From: Nocardioides cavernae
GTDB taxonomy: Bacteria; Actinomycetota; Actinomycetes; Propionibacteriales; Nocardioidaceae
Assembly (NCBI RefSeq): GCF_016907475.1
Contig: NZ_JAFBCA010000001.1
Coordinates: 3,596,001-3,660,000, forward strand
DNA length: 64,000 nucleotides
Direction: 5' to 3'
In this document: piece by piece, positions 1 through 8,187 of the stretch
How the letters are laid out: every line of letters begins with the position of its first letter
Numbering within the stretch: the stretch's first letter is position 1
Notes under the pieces: generated by a model
What the model was told of the DNA's origin: nothing
The model's input: the letters and a program-made list of their open reading frames with translations, nothing else
Database searches by the model: none
Made by a program: the position numbers and the translations under genes

Positions 1-747
1 CGAGACCCGCGGGAACGCGACGGCCGTGTGCTTGTCGACCGAGTCGTCGCACGCCGGACCGGTCGGGACGCCACAGAAGTACCACGGCTCCTGACGGGTG
101 TCGTAGTCCTTGGACATATCCTTGAAGAGCGCCACGAAATGGCGGAACATCTCGTGGTCGCCGTCGGTGAAGTAGAGGTCGTTCCACTGGTGGATGGCGG
201 CGTTGCGCGTCATGTTGGCCGAGCCCACCGCCAGGACGTCCTCGGACTTCCCGGCCTGGCTGAACAGGTAGAACTTCGTGTGCAGGTTGTTGAACTCGTT
301 GGCCGCCCCTCGGCAGCTCTGCTTGCACTTGTAGATGAAGCTGTTCTTGTTGCGGTTCTTGCCGATCTCGGCGCGCACCACCTTCATGGCGGGCGTCTCC
401 CAGTGGTCGTTGAGGAGCATCTGCACCTGTACGCCGCGACGGTGGGCCGCCACCAGCGCGTGGGCGACCGGCAGGCGGTCGAAGGAGTAGATCGCGATCC
501 TGATCGACGAGCCCTTGGGCGTGTTCTTGATGGTCTGGATCACCCGCCGCTCGATCTCGAAGTGACCCTTGGCGAGATGAGGGTCGTTGAAGAAGGGGCC
601 GCTGAAGGCCTCCCAATTCTTCGGCTTCGGCTTCGCCGCCACCGGCTGGCCGGCGGACGACGCGACGTCGCTCGCCTGCCCGGGAGCCACCAGGCCCCAC
701 GAGACCACCAGCACCAGGCACAGGCTCCCCACGAGCCTCGAGATCAT
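1..747 (-). CDS. Secreted phospholipase D-like protein, 3' end cut by window edge
   Basis: Reads inward from an ATG at 747; the C-terminus lies beyond base 1. The N-terminus is a typical Sec signal peptide (about 25 residues, hydrophobic core LCLVLVVSWGLVAPGQAS). A PLD-type HKD motif is visible around residue 155 (LHTKFYLF followed by GSANMT), with an upstream helix resembling the first half-site (VAHALVAAHRRGVQV). PLD-superfamily proteins hydrolyse phosphodiesters in phospholipids or nucleic acids; the substrate cannot be told here. The product is expected outside the cell. Whether a second full HKD motif exists is unknown because the gene is truncated. Confidence 0.8.
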   Translation of the reverse strand, partial: MISRLVGSLCLVLVVSWGLVAPGQASDVASSAGQPVAAKPKPKNWEAFSGPFFNDPHLAKGHFEIERRVIQTIKNTPKGSSIRIAIYSFDRLPVAHALVAAHRRGVQVQMLLNDHWETPAMKVVRAEIGKNRNKNSFIYKCKQSCRGAANEFNNLHTKFYLFSQAGKSEDVLAVGSANMTRNAAIHQWNDLYFTDGDHEMFRHFVALFKDMSKDYDTRQEPWYFCGVPTGPACDDSVDKHTAVAFPRVS

Positions 748-895
748 CGACACGACGCCAACCCTTCCGTCGACAGTCCGGTCAGCATAAGCAGACCCGA
801 CCCGTTCCGGGCCGCGCAGCGCACCGCGTCTCGCCACGACCTGGCGGCCGTGGTCTGATGGCCCACCCGCAGGGCGGCAGGAGTGGACCCCTCGC

Positions 896-924
896 TTGAC
901 TCGTTCGAACACGTGTTCGATCAT
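896..924 (+). promoter_or_regulatory. SOS promoter with perfect LexA box upstream of imuA'
   Basis: A -35-like TTGACT (896-901) is separated by 17 nt from a weak -10-like GATCAT (919-924). The spacer holds TCGAACACGTGTTCGA (905-920), an exact match to the actinobacterial/mycobacterial LexA consensus TCGAAC-N4-GTTCGA. LexA bound here would block RNA polymerase. The box also argues against starting the gene at the in-frame upstream codon near 883, since the operator would then lie inside the coding region. Confidence 0.9.
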
Positions 925-930
925 GGAACC

Positions 931-1611
931 ATGTCCTCCGCCCGCTCCGTCGCCGCGCTCGACCCGGGCAGGTCCGTGGTCGAGCAGCTGCGCGAGCGGG
1001 TCGCCGCGATGGAGCGCAGGCCTGCCGGAGAGCCGGTGGCGACCCTGCCGGGGCTGGCCGACCTGGTCCCGCTGCACGCGGGGTCGACCTACGCCGTCGA
1101 CTCGGCGTCGCTGGCGCTCGCCCTCGCCGCCGGGGCCTCGCAGGCCGGGGAGTGGGTCGGCTTCGCCGGGTGCGCCGACTTCGGTGCCGAGGCCGCAGCG
1201 GAGCTCGGCATCGAGCTGTCCCGCACGGTGCTGGTGCCCGACCCCGGCGAGCACTGGCTCGAGGTCACCGCAGCCCTCGTCGACGTGCTGCGGGTGGTGG
1301 TGCTGCGTCCGCCGGCCACCGTCGACGAGCGCACCGCGGGGATCCTGGACTCCCGGCTGCGCACGAGGTCCGCGGTGCTGGTCGTCCACGGCCAGTGGCC
1401 GCGCGTGTCGGCCCGGTTGAGCGTCGAGGAGTCCGTCTGGACCGGCCCGACGTCCGGAGCCGGTGAGCTGCGGGAACGGCGCGCCCGCGTCGCGGTGCAC
1501 CGCGGCGCGCGGCCACCCCAACGCGCCGACCTGACCTGGCCGGGCGTCCACCGGGCCGACCCGGGCTCCGACCGGCAGGCCGGCGAGGTCCGGGAGATCC
1601 GACGGGCATGA
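931..1611 (+). CDS. imuA': ImuA' mutasome accessory protein
   Basis: About 226 residues, a diverged RecA/SulA-like protein without a clear P-loop, lying directly before imuB and dnaE2. In mycobacteria the equivalent ImuA' is an essential partner of ImuB and DnaE2 in SOS-induced mutagenic repair. The assignment rests mainly on gene order and the LexA box 10-26 nt upstream, with supporting family-like features (GLADLVPLHAG start region, alanine-rich helices, VRVVVLRPP strand). The ATG at 931 is chosen because it follows the LexA box; an in-frame upstream start would include the operator. The C-terminal 60 residues are arginine-rich and poorly conserved-looking. Confidence 0.75.
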   Translation: MSSARSVAALDPGRSVVEQLRERVAAMERRPAGEPVATLPGLADLVPLHAGSTYAVDSASLALALAAGASQAGEWVGFAGCADFGAEAAAELGIELSRTVLVPDPGEHWLEVTAALVDVLRVVVLRPPATVDERTAGILDSRLRTRSAVLVVHGQWPRVSARLSVEESVWTGPTSGAGELRERRARVAVHRGARPPQRADLTWPGVHRADPGSDRQAGEVREIRRA

Positions 1612-1652
1612 CGAGGGTCCGACGATGAAGGTCCGGCGATGAGGGTCATGGT
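1611..1652 (+). repeat. 14-bp tandem repeat across the imuA'/imuB junction
   Basis: Units at 1611-1624 (ACGAGGGTCCGACG) and 1625-1638 (ATGAAGGTCCGGCG) match at 10 of 14 positions, and a decayed third unit begins at 1639 (ATGAGGGTC). The second unit carries its own ATG (1625) opening a five-codon frame, MKVRR, whose TGA overlaps the imuB ATG. Confidence 0.6.
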
Positions 1653-3225
1653 CGTGTGGTGCCCCGACTGGTCCGTGGTCGCGGCCCTCGAGGAGGCCGA
1701 CCGGTCGCTCCGCTCCCCCGCCGCGGTGCTGTCGGCCAACGTCGTGGAGGTCTGCAACGGTCCCGCCCGCACCGAGGGCGTACGCCGGGGGCAGCGCCGC
1801 CGCGACGCGCAGGCGCGGTGTCCCGAGCTGTTGCTGCTGCCGACCAACCCCGACCGCGACGCCCGGGCCTTCGAGCCGGTCCTCGCGGTGGTCGAGGACC
1901 TGCGCCCCGGGGTGGCCGCCCTGCGTCCCGGGCTGCTCGCCGTCCGGGCCCCGGGCAGCTGGTACGGCAGCGAGACCGCGGCAGCGGCGACCGCCTGCCA
2001 GGCGCTGGTCGAGACGGGAGTGTGGGACGTGCGGGTCGGCATCGCCGACGACCTCTTCACCGCCGAGCAGGCCGCCCGGGTGGCGGACGTGCAGTCGTGG
2101 ACGGTCGTCCCTCCCGGTGGGTCGCCGTCGTTCCTGCGCGGACTGCCCGTCCACGTGCTGCAGGACGACGGCGCCCGCGGTCGCGAGCTCGTGGGGCTCC
2201 TGCAGCGGCTGGGCCTGCGCACCCTGGGCGACCTCGCCGACCTGCCGGGCGACGCGGTCGAGCACCGGCTCGGTGCCTACGGCGCCACGGTCCGGAGAAG
2301 GGCGCGCGGCGAGGACCCGACGCTGTTCGCAGCGCGCACCCCGCCGCCCGAGCTCGACGCGGAGGTGCCGTTCGAGCCGCCGCTCGACTCCGTCGAGGCG
2401 ATCACGTTCAGCGTCCGCACCACCGCCGAGCGGTTCGTGACCCAGCTCGCCCACCACCAGCTCGTCGCGACCGGCGTGCGAGTCGAGGCCGAGTCCGACG
2501 GGGTCGTGTGCTCGTCTCGCTCGTGGCTGCATCCACGACACTTCAGCGCGCGCGACCTCGTCGACCGCGTCCACTGGCAGCTGCAGTCGGCCGGGTCCAC
2601 GAGCGGGGCCGGCGGCTCCCTGCGCGGCCGCAAGGACGCGGGCGTCGTGCACGCGCCGATCGACCGGGTGCGCTTCGTGCCCGAGCTCGTCGAGCCGGCG
2701 GCCGCGCACGGCGAGGCACTCTGGGGGTCGGCCTCCGACGACCTCGTCGAGCGCGGGGTGGCTCGGGTGCAGGGCATGGTCGGCTTCGACGCCGTACGCC
2801 GCCCGGTGCTGCAGGGCGGCCGCAGCCCGTCGGCGCGGCAGGCGCTGGTGCCGTGGGGCGAGCGGGCGGTCGACCTGCGCCCGGTCGACCGGCCGTGGCC
2901 CGGGCGGGTGCCCGGGCCGGCACCGGTCCGGGTGTTCGCCCCTCCCCGGGCCGCCGAGGTGGTCGACGACGGCGGCCGCACGGTGTGCGTCACCGACCGC
3001 GGCGTGGTGAGCGGCGAGCCGAGGCACTTCCGGGTCGCCGGGCAGGCTGGCGAGCTGCCCTGGCAGCCGGTGACGGCGTGGGCGGGGCCGTGGCCCACCG
3101 ATGAGGGCTGGTGGTCGGGCGGGGCCGGACCCACCGCACGCTTCCAGGTCGTCGGCGCCGACGGCCGGGCCTGGCTCCTGCTGCGAGCGCCGGACGGCTG
3201 GTCGTTGGAGGCGGGCTATGACTGA
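1639..3225 (+). CDS. imuB: ImuB, catalytically inactive Y-family polymerase homologue
   Basis: 528 residues with a Y-family layout: N-terminal palm starting MRVMVVWCPDWSVVAALEE, a thumb HhH segment near residues 190-205 (LLQRLGLRTLGDLADLP), and a little-finger-like region followed by a long C-terminal tail. The position that carries the catalytic Asp-Glu (SIDE) in active Y polymerases reads VRAPGSWYG, so the acidic residues are missing, as known for ImuB. ImuB serves as a hub that binds the beta clamp, ImuA' and DnaE2. It lies 27 nt after imuA' and before dnaE2, so co-expression from the LexA-controlled promoter is likely. Confidence 0.9.
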   Translation: MRVMVVWCPDWSVVAALEEADRSLRSPAAVLSANVVEVCNGPARTEGVRRGQRRRDAQARCPELLLLPTNPDRDARAFEPVLAVVEDLRPGVAALRPGLLAVRAPGSWYGSETAAAATACQALVETGVWDVRVGIADDLFTAEQAARVADVQSWTVVPPGGSPSFLRGLPVHVLQDDGARGRELVGLLQRLGLRTLGDLADLPGDAVEHRLGAYGATVRRRARGEDPTLFAARTPPPELDAEVPFEPPLDSVEAITFSVRTTAERFVTQLAHHQLVATGVRVEAESDGVVCSSRSWLHPRHFSARDLVDRVHWQLQSAGSTSGAGGSLRGRKDAGVVHAPIDRVRFVPELVEPAAAHGEALWGSASDDLVERGVARVQGMVGFDAVRRPVLQGGRSPSARQALVPWGERAVDLRPVDRPWPGRVPGPAPVRVFAPPRAAEVVDDGGRTVCVTDRGVVSGEPRHFRVAGQAGELPWQPVTAWAGPWPTDEGWWSGGAGPTARFQVVGADGRAWLLLRAPDGWSLEAGYD

Positions 3226-3226
3226 G

Positions 3227-3273
3227 GGTCTCGATACGCCTCGCTCGTCCCTCGCTCGGCTGCTCGACCACCG
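3227..3273 (+). repeat. Interspersed actinobacterial repeat, copy 1 (47 bp)
   Basis: Begins GGTCTCGATACG and ends GCTCGACCACCG, with a CTCGCTCG-rich centre; the ends are imperfectly inverted (GGTCTCGA against TCGACCACC). It fills the imuB-dnaE2 gap. A second, diverged copy with the same ends lies at 45243-45279. From memory, repeats with these ends are abundant between genes in Nocardioides-type genomes; the function is unknown. Confidence 0.65.
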
Positions 3274-3282
3274 AAGGACACC

Positions 3283-6200
3283 GTGATGGGCTGGAACAAC
3301 CCCACCATGCCGTGGAAGGAGCTGGAGCGCCGGCTCAGCGGGCTGCCCGGTGCCGACGACGCCCCGGTGTCGCGTCGCAAGCGCCCCTCGACCGAGGCCC
3401 GTTCCATCGAGCGACCCGCGGCGGTCACCCCCTACGCCGAGCTGCACTGCCACAGCCACTTCAGCTTCCTCGACGGCGCCTCCTCGCCCGCCGAGCTCGT
3501 CGAGGAGGCCGTCCGGCTGGGCCTGCACGCCCTGGCGGTCACCGACCACGACGGCTTCTACGGCGCCCCCATGCTGGCCGAGGCGGCGGCCGCCTACGAC
3601 CTGCCCACCATCTACGGCGCCGAGCTGTCGCTCGGACTCAGCGGGCCGCAGAACGGCGTGCCCGACCCCGAGGGCAGCCACCTGCTGGTGCTGGCGCGGG
3701 GGGTCGAGGGCTACCACCGGCTGGCCGCGGCGATGACCGACGCCCACCTGCGCGGTGACGAGAAGGGCCGACCCGTCTACGACCTCGACGAGCTGGCCGA
3801 GCAGGGGCGCGGCCACTGGGCGGTGCTCACCGGCTGCCGCAAGGGTGCGGTGCGACAGGCGCTCGCGACGGGTGGTGAGTCGGCGGCGGCCGAGGCGCTC
3901 GACCGGCTGACGTCGCTCTTCGGCCTCGAGCACGTGCTCGTCGAGCTCTCCCCGCGCCCCGGTGCCGACGCCACCAACGCCTCGCTCGCCGGGCTGGCCG
4001 CCGTCCACGGCCTCGACGTCGTCGCCGCCGGCAACGTCCACCACGCCACCCCGCAGCAGCACCGGCTCGCCTCGGCGATGGCAGCCGTACGGGCTCGGCG
4101 AAGCCTGGCCGAGCTCGACGGCTGGCTCGACCTGTCGGGCTCGGCCCACCTGCGCAGCGGGGCGGAGACAGCCGCGGCGCTGCCGTCGTACCCCCATGCC
4201 GTGGCGCGCAGCGTCACCCTGGCCGACGAGCTTGCCTTCGACCTGCGCAAGGCCTCCCCCGCGCTGCCCAAGCGGCAGATCCCCGAGGGCCACACGGCCG
4301 ACTCGTGGCTGCGGGTGCTGGCCGAGCGCGGCTTCGCGGAGAGGTACGCCGGCGTCTCCCACGAGCGGGAGGCGCGTGAGCGGCTCGAGCACGAGCTGCG
4401 CGTCATCGCCGAGAAGGACTTCGCCGGCTACTTCGTCATCGTCCACGACATCGTGGCCTTCGCCCGAGGGCGGAAGATCCTCTGCCAGGGCCGAGGATCG
4501 GCCGCCAGCTCAGCGGTCTGCTACGCCCTCGGCATCACCGCCGTCGACGCGGTCTTCTACAAGCTCCCCTTCGAGCGCTTCATCTCCGCGCACCGCGACG
4601 AGGAGCCCGACATCGACGTCGACTTCGACTCCGACCGGCGCGAGGAGGTCATCCAGTGGGTCTACGACACCTACGGTCGCCGCAACGCCGCCCAGGTCGC
4701 CAACGTCATCGCCTACCGCCCGCGGATGGCGGTGCGCGACGCCGCCAAGGCGCTCGGCTTCTCCCCCGGCCAGCAGGACGCCTGGTCCAAGCAGATCGAC
4801 GGCTGGAAGTCCGTGGTCGCCGGCGACCAGGGCGACCCCGACGCGCACGACGTGCCCGCCCCGGTGGTCGCCCTGGCCGAGGAGCTGATGGGTGCGCCGC
4901 GCCACCTCGGCATCCACTCCGGCGGGATGGTGCTGACCGAGCGACCGATCGGTGAGGTGTGCCCGATCGAACGGGGCCGGATGGACCGGCGCACCGTGCT
5001 GCAGTGGGACAAGGACGCCTGCGAGTCGATGGGGCTGGTCAAGTTCGACCTGCTCGGGCTGGGCATGCTCGGCGCTCTCGACCACATGATGCGGCTCGTC
5101 GCCGACCACCTCGGCGAGCAGTGGGACCTCGCGACGATGCCCAAGGAGGAGCCGGCCGTCTACGACATGCTGTGCCGCGCCGACTCCATCGGCGTCTTCC
5201 AGGTGGAGAGCCGCGCGCAGATCGGCACGCTGCCCCGGCTGCGCCCCCGCGAGTTCTACGACCTCGCCATCGAGATCGCCCTCATCCGTCCCGGCCCGAT
5301 CCAGGGCGGCGCGGTGCACCCCTACGTACGGCGCGCGACCGGCCAGGAGCCGGTGACCTACGACCACCCCGAGCTGGTGCCGGTGCTCGAGCGCACCAAG
5401 GGTGTGCCGCTGTTCCAGGAGCAGCTGATGGCGATGGCGGTCACCCTCGGTGACTGCAGCCGCGACGACGCCGACCTGCTGCGCCGCGCGATGGGCTCCA
5501 AGCGGGGCGTCGAGCGCATCGAGTCGGTCAAGCAGAAGCTCTACGCCGGCATGCAGCGCCGCGGCATCACCGGCGACCTCGCCGACTCGATCTACGTCAA
5601 GATCCTGTCCTTCGCCAACTTCGGGTTCGCCGAGTCGCACGCCCTGTCCTTCGCGCTGCTCGTCTACGCGTCCTCGTGGTTCAAGCTGCACTACCCGGCC
5701 GCCTTCCTGGCGGGGCTGCTGCGCAACCAGCCGATGGGCTTCTACTCCCCGCAGTCGCTGGTCCACGACGCCCGCCGCCACGACGTCGACGTACGCCGCC
5801 CCGACGTCACGCTGTCGGGCGCGCAGGCCGACCTCGAGCAGCTCCACCCGTCCGGTGCCGAGGCGGCCACGGCCACAGGCCTCGACGCGTGCTGCCGGCC
5901 CCGCTTCGAGCGGGTCGAGTGGGTGCCGGGCACCCCCGACCCGGTGCCCGCCCACCGTCGCGACGGGGCGCTCGCCGTACGCCTGGGGCTGGACTCGGTG
6001 CGCGGCATCGGCCTCGAGGTCGCGCGCCGGATCGTTGCCGCGCGCGACGAAGCCCCGTTCACCGGCATCACCGACCTCTCCCGGCGAGCCGACCTGACGT
6101 CCGCGCAGCTCGAGGCACTGGCCACCGCCGGCGCGTTCGACGCCTGGGGGCTCGACCGGCGATCGGCACTGTGGGCGGCCGGCTTCGCCGAGGGCTCCCA

Positions 6201-6690
6201 GCACCTGCCCGGCATCACCCCCGCGCCTGCCGCGCCGACGCTGCCCGGGATGAGCGCACCGGAGCTCACCCTCGCCGACCTGTGGGCCACCGGCATCTCA
6301 CCCGACCGCCACCCGATCGAGCACCTGCGCGACGAGCTGCGCCGCGCCGGTGTCCGGTCCGTCGCCGAGCTGGCCGACGCCGAGTCCGGCCGGCGGGTCC
6401 ACGTCGGCGGGCTCGTCACCCACCGCCAGCGTCCGGGCACCGCGATGGGAGTCACCTTCCTCAACCTCGAGGACGAGACCGGCATGCTCAACATCGTGTG
6501 CTCGATCGGGGTGATGAAGGCCCACCGGCAGGCGGCCCGCAACAGGGTGGCCGTGGTCGTGCGCGGACGGCTCGAGCGCAACGAGGGCGTCACCAACCTC
6601 GTGGCCGACCGCGTCGAGGGCATCGACGTCGTCGTGCCCGGCGCGGGAGCGGTGCTGCAGGCCCGGGCGTCGTCGCGCGACTTCAGGTGA
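3283..6690 (+). CDS. dnaE2: DnaE2, error-prone DNA polymerase III alpha subunit
   Basis: 1135 residues, the expected length for DnaE2. The N-terminal PHP domain is clear (LHCHSHFSFLDGASSPAELV, then AVTDHDGFYG). The polymerase core has the DnaE catalytic aspartates (EPDIDVDFDSDRREEVI), the GRGSAASS motif and RPGPIQGGAVHPY. A C-terminal OB-fold (VHVGGLVTHRQRPGTAMGV) ends the protein. It replicates past lesions with ImuA'/ImuB and is the mutagenic polymerase of the SOS response. Start is GTG 3283 or the adjacent ATG 3286, both served by GAAGGA at 3273-3278. The 3' end overlaps the convergent ABC gene by 8 nt. Confidence 0.96.
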   Translation: MMGWNNPTMPWKELERRLSGLPGADDAPVSRRKRPSTEARSIERPAAVTPYAELHCHSHFSFLDGASSPAELVEEAVRLGLHALAVTDHDGFYGAPMLAEAAAAYDLPTIYGAELSLGLSGPQNGVPDPEGSHLLVLARGVEGYHRLAAAMTDAHLRGDEKGRPVYDLDELAEQGRGHWAVLTGCRKGAVRQALATGGESAAAEALDRLTSLFGLEHVLVELSPRPGADATNASLAGLAAVHGLDVVAAGNVHHATPQQHRLASAMAAVRARRSLAELDGWLDLSGSAHLRSGAETAAALPSYPHAVARSVTLADELAFDLRKASPALPKRQIPEGHTADSWLRVLAERGFAERYAGVSHEREARERLEHELRVIAEKDFAGYFVIVHDIVAFARGRKILCQGRGSAASSAVCYALGITAVDAVFYKLPFERFISAHRDEEPDIDVDFDSDRREEVIQWVYDTYGRRNAAQVANVIAYRPRMAVRDAAKALGFSPGQQDAWSKQIDGWKSVVAGDQGDPDAHDVPAPVVALAEELMGAPRHLGIHSGGMVLTERPIGEVCPIERGRMDRRTVLQWDKDACESMGLVKFDLLGLGMLGALDHMMRLVADHLGEQWDLATMPKEEPAVYDMLCRADSIGVFQVESRAQIGTLPRLRPREFYDLAIEIALIRPGPIQGGAVHPYVRRATGQEPVTYDHPELVPVLERTKGVPLFQEQLMAMAVTLGDCSRDDADLLRRAMGSKRGVERIESVKQKLYAGMQRRGITGDLADSIYVKILSFANFGFAESHALSFALLVYASSWFKLHYPAAFLAGLLRNQPMGFYSPQSLVHDARRHDVDVRRPDVTLSGAQADLEQLHPSGAEAATATGLDACCRPRFERVEWVPGTPDPVPAHRRDGALAVRLGLDSVRGIGLEVARRIVAARDEAPFTGITDLSRRADLTSAQLEALATAGAFDAWGLDRRSALWAAGFAEGSQHLPGITPAPAAPTLPGMSAPELTLADLWATGISPDRHPIEHLRDELRRAGVRSVAELADAESGRRVHVGGLVTHRQRPGTAMGVTFLNLEDETGMLNIVCSIGVMKAHRQAARNRVAVVVRGRLERNEGVTNLVADRVEGIDVVVPGAGAVLQARASSRDFR

Positions 6691-7351
6691 GCGGACGCAC
6701 CCAGGTCGCCGTGCCCTCGTCGAGCGCGAGCACCGCGTCGGTCCGGGCCGCGGCCTCGGGGTCGTGGGTCGCGAGGACCACGGCCGCTCCGCGGGCGGCT
6801 TCCTCAAGGAGGGCGGCGATCATCAGCTCGCGGTTGCCGGCGTCGAGGTCGCTGGTGGACTCGTCGGCGAGGAGCACCCGCGGCTGCAGGGCGAAGGCAC
6901 GCGCCAGCGCGACGCGCTGCTGCTGGCCGCCGGAGAGCTGGTCGACGAGGTGGCGGCCGAACTCCGCGAGCCCGACGCGGGCGAGCTGCTCGGTCACGCG
7001 GCCCGTCGCTTCGCGGGCGGGCACGCCGAGCCCGAGCAGCGGGACGAGGATGCTCTCCTCGGCCGAGAGCGTCACGCTGAGGCCGTTGCCCTGCGGAACC
7101 AGCACGACCCCAGCCCGGGCAGCGTCGTCCCGGTCGCCGAGCTCCCGGCCGTCGACCTCCACCGCGCCCGTGACCGTGGCGGCCGCCGGGCGCAGGGCAC
7201 ACGCCAGCGCCCACAGCAGCGACGACTTGCCGGCACCCGACGGGCCGGTGACCGCCAGCACCTGCCCGCCGAGCACCTGCAGGTCGAGGGGACGTACGGC
7301 GACGAGCTCGCCGTACGCGACACCGAGGTCGGTGCACCGGAGGTCGTTCAT
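6683..7351 (-). CDS. ABC transporter ATP-binding protein (MacB/LolD type)
   Basis: About 222 residues with Walker A (GPSGAGKSS), Q-loop (VLVPQGNGLSV), full signature (LSGGQQQRVALARA), Walker B (VLLADESTSDLD) and switch His (VLATHDPE). It powers an exporter of the MacB/LolCDE class together with the two upstream genes on the same strand. The ATG at 7351 follows a strong GGAGGAGCG and overlaps the previous stop by 4 nt, so it is the last gene of a three-gene operon. In contrast to its partner ATPase, all nucleotide-binding motifs are intact. Confidence 0.9.
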   Translation of the reverse strand: MNDLRCTDLGVAYGELVAVRPLDLQVLGGQVLAVTGPSGAGKSSLLWALACALRPAAATVTGAVEVDGRELGDRDDAARAGVVLVPQGNGLSVTLSAEESILVPLLGLGVPAREATGRVTEQLARVGLAEFGRHLVDQLSGGQQQRVALARAFALQPRVLLADESTSDLDAGNRELMIAALLEEAARGAAVVLATHDPEAAARTDAVLALDEGTATWVRPLT

Positions 7352-8187
7352 CGCTCCTCCTGGTCGGTCTGGGCCCTGAGCTCGATGTGGTCGCCGACCT
7401 CGTCGAGCCGCACGAGAGTGCCCGGCGGCAGCTTGTCGCGGACGTGGCCGAGGAGGGGCAGGAAGCCATCGACGGTGACCACGGCGTACTCGTCGCCGCT
7501 GCGCCCCTCGCCGCCGATCCTGCCGTCGCGGATGGTGACCGTTCGTGGCAGCACGCGGGCGACGTCGGGGTCGTGGGTGACCAGGACGACGGTGGTCCCG
7601 TAGGTGGTGTTCACGTGCGCCAGCGCGGCGAGGACATGGTCGCGCGCGGCGTGGTCGAGCTGGCTGGTCGGCTCGTCGCACAGGAGCAGGCCGGGACGGG
7701 TGGAGACCGCGACGGCGACCGCCGCGAGCTGCAACCCGCCGGGAGTCAGCTGCGCGAGCGGCTCGTCGGCCTGGTCGATGAGCCCGACCTCGCTGAGCAC
7801 CTCAGCCGGGTCGGCGAGCGAACGGCCGGCGCGAAGAGCCTGCTGCTGGGCGAACCGGACGTTGTCGGCCGGGGTGGCGTGGGGCAGCAGGTTGCGGCTC
7901 GCGCCCTGGAGCATCAGGCCGACCTCGGTCGCGCGGAGCCGGTCGAGCGCGCGCGGTGGCGCGGTGGACAGCTCGGTCCCTCCGACGAACACCTTGCCGG
8001 CGCCCGGGCGGAAGATCCCTGCCAGCAGGCTCATCAGGGTCGACTTGCCCGACCCGGACGGGCCCAGCAACCCGACCATCTCCCCCGCCGCGACGTCGAG
8101 GTCGACCCCGGACAGCGCCGCGACGTCGTGCCCCTCGGCGTGGTAGATGTGCACCAGGCCGCGGGTGCGGATCGCGAGTCCGGGCAT
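7348..8187 (-). CDS. ABC transporter ATP-binding protein with degenerate signature motif
   Basis: About 279 residues. Walker A (GPSGSGKST), Q-loop glutamine (LMLQGASRNL), Walker B (LLLCDEPTSQLD) and switch region (VLVTHDPD) are present, but the LSGGQ signature reads LTPGGLQLAAVAVA. There is a C-terminal extension of about 60 residues past the switch region. Start at ATG 8187, one base overlapping the stop of the permease; the end overlaps the next ATPase by ATGA. It probably pairs with the downstream, fully canonical ATPase to form an asymmetric nucleotide-binding dimer on the FtsX-type permease. Confidence 0.88.
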   Translation of the reverse strand: MPGLAIRTRGLVHIYHAEGHDVAALSGVDLDVAAGEMVGLLGPSGSGKSTLMSLLAGIFRPGAGKVFVGGTELSTAPPRALDRLRATEVGLMLQGASRNLLPHATPADNVRFAQQQALRAGRSLADPAEVLSEVGLIDQADEPLAQLTPGGLQLAAVAVAVSTRPGLLLCDEPTSQLDHAARDHVLAALAHVNTTYGTTVVLVTHDPDVARVLPRTVTIRDGRIGGEGRSGDEYAVVTVDGFLPLLGHVRDKLPPGTLVRLDEVGDHIELRAQTDQEER

